Source of the DNA: Proteus sp. ZN5
GTDB lineage: Bacteria; Pseudomonadota; Gammaproteobacteria; Enterobacterales; Enterobacteriaceae
Length of the DNA: 8,401 nt
NCBI RefSeq assembly: GCF_011046025.1
Contig: NZ_CP047642.1
Span: 1-8,401, forward strand
Direction of reading: 5' to 3'
Positions 5,773-8,401 of the stretch are shown one piece after another. Every line of letters starts with the position of its first letter. The stretch's first letter is position 1. The position numbers and the translations under genes are program-made. The notes under the pieces were generated by a model. It was not told the origin of the DNA. It did not search any database and saw only the letters and a list, made by a program, of their open reading frames with translations.

Positions 5773-5801
5773 ATGCTATCATCGGAGCACAGACACCGCA
5801 A
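5773..5801 (-). promoter_or_regulatory. mobC promoter
   Basis: Read on the minus strand, TTGCGG (plus 5796-5801) and TAGCAT (plus 5773-5778) are separated by 17 bases. RSF1010 has TTGCCG and TAGCCT at the matching place with the same spacing, so the site is supported by conservation as well as by its shape. The boxes match the consensus only moderately. Confidence 0.5.
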
Positions 5802-5820
5802 ACCCCGACCGTCATTTTAC

Positions 5821-5856
5821 GGGAGGGCGCACTTACCGGTTTCTCTTCAAGAAACT
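5821..5856 (-). other. oriT: oriT (IncQ transfer origin)
   Basis: Read on the minus strand this is the IncQ oriT: an inverted repeat AGTTTCT...AGAAACC, followed by GGTAAGTGCGCCCTCCC, which contains the nic region TAAGTGCGCCCT. Stem arms on the plus strand are GTTTCT (5839-5844) and AGAAAC (5850-5855). MobA cleaves within the nic region and stays bound to the 5' end. All parts known to be needed in RSF1010 are present. I do not state the exact cleaved bond. Confidence 0.93.
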
Positions 5857-5865
5857 GCCCTGGGG

Positions 5866-5885
5866 GCACCCCTTCGGGGCTGTGC
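5866..5885 (+). promoter_or_regulatory. UUCG hairpin in the mobA leader
   Basis: GCACCCCTTCGGGGCTGTGC folds into a short stem capped by a C(UUCG)G tetraloop, 36 bases before the mobA start. RSF1010 carries a similar CCCTTCGGG hairpin at the same place, followed by the same CTCTCCGAGGGCCATTGCAT tail. A role in mobA mRNA folding or control is plausible but unproven. Confidence 0.4.
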
Positions 5886-5920
5886 GCTCTCCGAGGGCCA
5901 TTGCATGGAGCTAAACCCCT

Positions 5921-8032
5921 ATGGCCATCTATCACCTTACGGCCAAGACCGGCAGCCGGAACGGCGGCCAATCGGCCAAGGCGAAAGCCGATTACATCCA
6001 GCGGGAGGGCCGTTACTCCCGCGACCGTGAAGAGGTGCTGCACACCCAGTCCGGCCACCTGCCCGAGTGGGCCGAGCGTCCCGCCGACTACTGGGACGGT
6101 GCCGACCTGTACGAGCGGGCCAACGGTCGCTTATTCAAAGAGATTGAGTTTGCCCTGCCGGTCGAACTGACCCTAGATCAGCAGCGGGAGCTGGTGGACG
6201 AATTCGCCCGGCATCTGACTGAGGGCGAGCGCCTGCCGTATACGCTGGCCATCCATGCCGGTAACGGTGAGAACCCCCATTGCCACTTGATGATCTCCGA
6301 GCGGAAGAACGACGGTATCGAGCGCCCGGCTGACCAGTGGTTTAAGCGGTACAACGGCAAACAGCCAGAGCGGGGCGGGGCGCAGAAGTCCGAGAGCCTG
6401 AAGCCCAAGGCATGGCTTGAGCAGACCCGCGAGGCATGGAGCCACTACGCCAACCGCGCCCTTGAACAGGCCGGGCACGAGGCCCGCATTGACCATCGCA
6501 CCCTTGAGGCGCAGGGCATTGAGCGCTTGCCGGGCATCCATCTTGGCCCTAACGTGGTGGAGATGGAGAGCCGGGGCATCCGCACCGAGAGGGCCGATAT
6601 CGCCCTAGCCATCGACACGGCCAACGGCCAGATCATCGACTTACAAGAATACCGGGAGGTTATCGAGCATGAGCGCGATAGACAGAGTGAGGAAATCCAG
6701 AGGGATCAACGAGTTAGCGGCAGAGATAGAGCCGCTGGCCCAGAGCATGGCGACACTGGCGGACGAAGCCCGGCAGCGGATCGCCGAGGTACAGCAGGCC
6801 AGCGAGGAGCAGGCCGCGAGCTGGACGAGCCAGCAACAGCAAGCCATGAGCGCATGGCGGCAGGCAGCAAAGGACATGAGGGCAGCCGCAGGGGAACTGG
6901 CCAAGGCCGGCCAGACGGCCCGGAGCGCCGCCCGTGGCTGGACATGGAGGTTGTGGGCCGGGGTCTTGATCGCTTCCGTGATGCCTATTCTGGCGCTGCT
7001 GATCGCATCATGGCTTTGGCTGGAGCCGCAAATCATCGAGCAACAGGGGAGCATATGGCTGATTTTCAAGCTCAAGTGAAAGGTGACCGCACCGCGCAAG
7101 CCATCGCCCGGCAGCTCAAGGCCATGGGCTGCGACCGGTACGACATCGGCATACGGGATGCCGCCAGCGGCAAGATGATGAACCGGGAATGGACACCGCA
7201 GGAAGTGCAGCAGAACGCCGCCTGGCTCAAGCGCATGAATGCCCAGGGCAACGATATTTACATTCGCCCCGCCGAGCAGGCCCGGCATGGTCTGGTGCTA
7301 GTTGACGACCTCAGCAGCGACGATCTGGACGCCATGAAGCAGGAGGGCCGGGAGCCTGCCGCCATCATCGAGACCAGCCCCAAGAATTATCAGGCATGGG
7401 TGAAGGTGGCTCAGGATGCCCCAGCAGATCATAGGGGCGTAATCGCCCGGAAGCTGGCCCGGGAGTATGACGCCGACCCGGCAAGCGCCGACAGCCGTCA
7501 CTATGGCCGTCTGGCAGGCTTTACCAACCGCAAGGACAAGTACACCAGCCGCACCGGCTATCAGCCGTGGGTGCTGTGCCGGGAGTCCAGCGGCAAGAGT
7601 GCCACCGCAGGGCCGGAGCTGATGCAGCAGGCCGGGCAGGTGTTGGACAGCATCGAGCGCCGACAGGAACGGACGGCACGACTGGCCGAGATCACCGCCC
7701 CGCAGAGTGTGCGTCGGTATCGCCGCAGCGTCGTGGACGACTACCGCAGCGAAATGGCCGGGCTGGTCAAGCGGTACGGTGATGACCTCAGCAAGTGCGA
7801 CTTCATCGCGGCCATGAAGCTGGCCAGCAAGGGCCGGGAGCCGGACGAGATCAGCAAGGCCATGGCCGAGGCTAGCCCCGCTATCATGGAGCGCAAGGCG
7901 GGCCATGAGGCCGATTACATCAAGCGTACGGTGCAGAAGGTGATGGAGCTTCCGCAGGTGCAGGAGGCCCGCGCCGAGCTGGCGAAGCAGACCCAGAAGC
8001 AGCGCAGCAAGGGGCCAGATTTAAGCATGTAA
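5921..8032 (+). CDS. mobA/repB: MobA/RepB relaxase-primase fusion (IncQ)
   Basis: This 703-aa protein (709 in RSF1010) joins the transfer relaxase to the replication primase. The N-terminal MobQ relaxase has the catalytic Tyr25 in ADYIQREG and the metal-binding His112, His120 and His122 (IHAGNGENPHCHLM). The middle, residues about 245-380, is hydrophilic, poorly conserved and encodes MobB in another frame. The C-terminal part, from about residue 379, is the RepB' primase, with VLVDDL (about 465-470) near the active site and GRLAGFTNRKDKYTSR and ADYIKRTVQKVM as conserved blocks. The ATG at 5921 follows GGAG (5907-5910) at ten bases. MobA nicks oriT and pilots the strand into a helper type IV secretion system; the primase part also primes the strand in the recipient. 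Confidence 0.97.
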   Translation: MAIYHLTAKTGSRNGGQSAKAKADYIQREGRYSRDREEVLHTQSGHLPEWAERPADYWDGADLYERANGRLFKEIEFALPVELTLDQQRELVDEFARHLTEGERLPYTLAIHAGNGENPHCHLMISERKNDGIERPADQWFKRYNGKQPERGGAQKSESLKPKAWLEQTREAWSHYANRALEQAGHEARIDHRTLEAQGIERLPGIHLGPNVVEMESRGIRTERADIALAIDTANGQIIDLQEYREVIEHERDRQSEEIQRDQRVSGRDRAAGPEHGDTGGRSPAADRRGTAGQRGAGRELDEPATASHERMAAGSKGHEGSRRGTGQGRPDGPERRPWLDMEVVGRGLDRFRDAYSGAADRIMALAGAANHRATGEHMADFQAQVKGDRTAQAIARQLKAMGCDRYDIGIRDAASGKMMNREWTPQEVQQNAAWLKRMNAQGNDIYIRPAEQARHGLVLVDDLSSDDLDAMKQEGREPAAIIETSPKNYQAWVKVAQDAPADHRGVIARKLAREYDADPASADSRHYGRLAGFTNRKDKYTSRTGYQPWVLCRESSGKSATAGPELMQQAGQVLDSIERRQERTARLAEITAPQSVRRYRRSVVDDYRSEMAGLVKRYGDDLSKCDFIAAMKLASKGREPDEISKAMAEASPAIMERKAGHEADYIKRTVQKVMELPQVQEARAELAKQTQKQRSKGPDLSM
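6669..7079 (+). CDS. mobB: MobB mobilisation membrane protein, nested in mobA
   Basis: MobB (136 aa, 137 in RSF1010) stabilises the relaxosome and helps MobA engage the secretion channel. It lies entirely inside mobA in a different frame. The N-terminus MSAIDRVRKSRGINELA and EPLAQSMATLADEARQ match RSF1010 closely; a long glutamine/alanine-rich helix (about 35-90) follows; and a hydrophobic segment near residues 95-118 (LWAGVLIASVMPILALLIAS) is a membrane span. GGGAGG (6654-6659) lies nine bases before the ATG. The 3' end overlaps the RepB' start by 25 bases, so MobB translation may feed RepB' translation. Confidence 0.93.
   Translation: MSAIDRVRKSRGINELAAEIEPLAQSMATLADEARQRIAEVQQASEEQAASWTSQQQQAMSAWRQAAKDMRAAAGELAKAGQTARSAARGWTWRLWAGVLIASVMPILALLIASWLWLEPQIIEQQGSIWLIFKLK
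7055..8032 (+). CDS. repB: RepB' primase, internal start within mobA/repB
   Basis: In RSF1010 the primase is also made alone as RepB' from an in-frame internal start. Here ATG 7055 (residue 379 of the fusion, reading MADFQAQVKGDR) is in the matching place, just before the conserved DRTAQAIARQLKAMGC, and gives 325 aa against about 323. AGGGGAG (7045-7051) precedes it at only three to four bases, a short but usable spacing. RepB' primes DNA synthesis at ssiA and ssiB. The protein start is inferred from homology and position. Confidence 0.8.
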   Translation: MADFQAQVKGDRTAQAIARQLKAMGCDRYDIGIRDAASGKMMNREWTPQEVQQNAAWLKRMNAQGNDIYIRPAEQARHGLVLVDDLSSDDLDAMKQEGREPAAIIETSPKNYQAWVKVAQDAPADHRGVIARKLAREYDADPASADSRHYGRLAGFTNRKDKYTSRTGYQPWVLCRESSGKSATAGPELMQQAGQVLDSIERRQERTARLAEITAPQSVRRYRRSVVDDYRSEMAGLVKRYGDDLSKCDFIAAMKLASKGREPDEISKAMAEASPAIMERKAGHEADYIKRTVQKVMELPQVQEARAELAKQTQKQRSKGPDLSM

Positions 8033-8035
8033 TGC

Positions 8036-8080
8036 TTGTTTTGATAAAACAAAACTGCTATATTGTCAAAACAATTTGAC
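8036..8080 (+). promoter_or_regulatory. Palindromic promoter/operator of orf78-repA-repC
   Basis: A -35-like TTGTTT (8036-8041) and a -10 TATATT (8059-8064) are 17 bases apart. Two perfect inverted repeats overlap them: TTGTTTT-GAT-AAAACAA (8036-8052) over the -35 and GTCAAA-ACAA-TTTGAC (8065-8080) at the expected start of transcription. The AT-rich stretch stands out from the GC-rich plasmid. This is the layout of a self-repressed operon, and the only promoter I see for repA and repC. Confidence 0.55.
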
Positions 8081-8099
8081 TTTATAGTAGGATTAAAAA

Positions 8100-8336
8100 A
8101 TGGATATAGGAAAGGCAAAAGAGTATTTTGGGCTTGGATTGATTCAGGGTGCCGTGGTGAGATCGTCAAGTGTTCTGCATAACGGGTGGACTATCGAGCT
8201 GAGCGGCAACATTGGCAGCGCACAACCTACCTTACACACCGCCAGAGGTGATGTGCGGCAGTTCAAGACACTGGATGCGGCGGCCAAGGTCGTGCGAGAA
8301 ATTGGGCTGCGAGAGTGGCGTGTTATCACTGACTAG
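8100..8336 (+). CDS. Small protein of unknown function (orf78), first gene of rep operon
   Basis: A 78-aa protein starts at ATG 8100 behind AGGA (8089-8092) at seven bases. It sits between mobA/repB and repA, where RSF1010 has gene E and gene F (the autorepressor Cac), and it resembles neither. What can be seen: an N-terminal helix (MDIGKAKEYFGLGLIQG), a strand-rich middle (GWTIELSG ... QPTLHTARGD) and a C-terminal helix (FKTLDAAAKVVREIGL). The RQFKTLDAA...IG pattern recalls small plasmid proteins labelled ParC-family partition-associated, a weak similarity from memory. Position and operator-like palindromes make a regulator of rep expression or a stability factor likely. Function is not established. 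Confidence 0.85.
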   Translation: MDIGKAKEYFGLGLIQGAVVRSSSVLHNGWTIELSGNIGSAQPTLHTARGDVRQFKTLDAAAKVVREIGLREWRVITD

Positions 8337-8356
8337 GCGGCGCATGGCGGGGATGC

Positions 8357-8371
8357 CCCGCCAGCGCCTGA
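8357..8371 (+). pseudogene. Last codons of RSF1010 gene F (cac)
   Basis: CCCGCCAGCGCCTGA reads P-A-S-A-stop, the same C-terminus as the RSF1010 gene F repressor, and it is followed by the same ACCGCCTGCAAAGGAGGC that leads to repA. Upstream of it the similarity stops. It appears to be the edge left when the E/F module was exchanged for orf78. Recollected, not aligned. Confidence 0.55.
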
Positions 8372-8387
8372 CCATCAACCGCCTGCA

Positions 8388-8394
8388 AAGGAGG
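8388..8394 (+). promoter_or_regulatory. repA ribosome binding site across the circular join
   Basis: AAGGAGG is a near-perfect Shine-Dalgarno. Seven bases (CAAACCA) follow to the end of the window; if the ends are joined, the repA ATG at base 1 comes next, at ideal spacing. In RSF1010 the same CAAAGGAGG precedes repA. Confidence 0.9.
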
Positions 8395-8401
8395 CAAACC
8401 A

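Noticed and set aside
6641..7288. A 215-codon minus-strand frame opposite mobA/mobB
   Set aside because: It is antisense to two real overlapping frames, with no promoter or ribosome binding site.
7298..7906. A 202-codon minus-strand frame opposite the primase region
   Set aside because: It is a GC-rich shadow of the conserved RepB' coding sequence.

Overview
The window looks like one complete circular IncQ-1-type (RSF1010-like) broad-host-range mobilisable plasmid of 8,401 bp, cut open exactly at the repA start codon. The last bases hold a strong ribosome binding site (AAGGAGG, 8388-8394) whose spacing to an ATG is right only if the end is joined to base 1. The host cannot be told from the sequence. 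IncQ plasmids live in many Gram-negative bacteria, and the resistance gene fits isolates from animals, aquaculture or clinics.

Layout. 1-1678: repA (hexameric helicase) and repC (iteron-binding initiator), overlapping by 14 bases. 1679-1720: two degenerate iteron-like units directly after repC. 1721-4675: an acquired resistance segment made of the 3' part of ISCR2/ISVsa3 (transposase tail and oriIS end), the 3' part of a VirD2-like relaxase gene, an intact floR (chloramphenicol/florfenicol exporter) with its own promoter and a 9-codon leader peptide, and the 5' stub of a lysR-type gene. 4672-4980 (minus): the 5' stub of a MobV-family relaxase gene. 4985-5395: oriV, with four iterons, an AT-rich stretch and a large inverted repeat holding the single-strand initiation hairpins. 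5440-5739 (minus): mobC. 5821-5856: oriT. 5921-8032: mobA/repB, with mobB nested in another frame and the RepB' primase in the 3' part. 8036-8336: a palindrome-rich promoter and a small gene (orf78) in the place where RSF1010 carries genes E and F, followed by the last codons of gene F and the repA ribosome binding site.

How it works together. RepC binds the iterons, RepA unwinds the origin and RepB' primes each strand at the ssi hairpins. MobA nicks oriT with the help of MobC and MobB, so the plasmid can be moved by a helper conjugation system but carries no mating-pair genes. FloR is the only intact accessory function. The other relaxase, transposase and regulator pieces are truncated and record how the segment was assembled.

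Points of most interest: a CmlA-type attenuator leader in front of floR; replacement of the E/F regulatory module by an unfamiliar small gene with operator-like palindromes; iteron remnants on both sides of the resistance insert; and an apparent inversion of the ssi segment relative to RSF1010. Comparisons with RSF1010, cmlA and ISCR2 are from memory, not from alignment.
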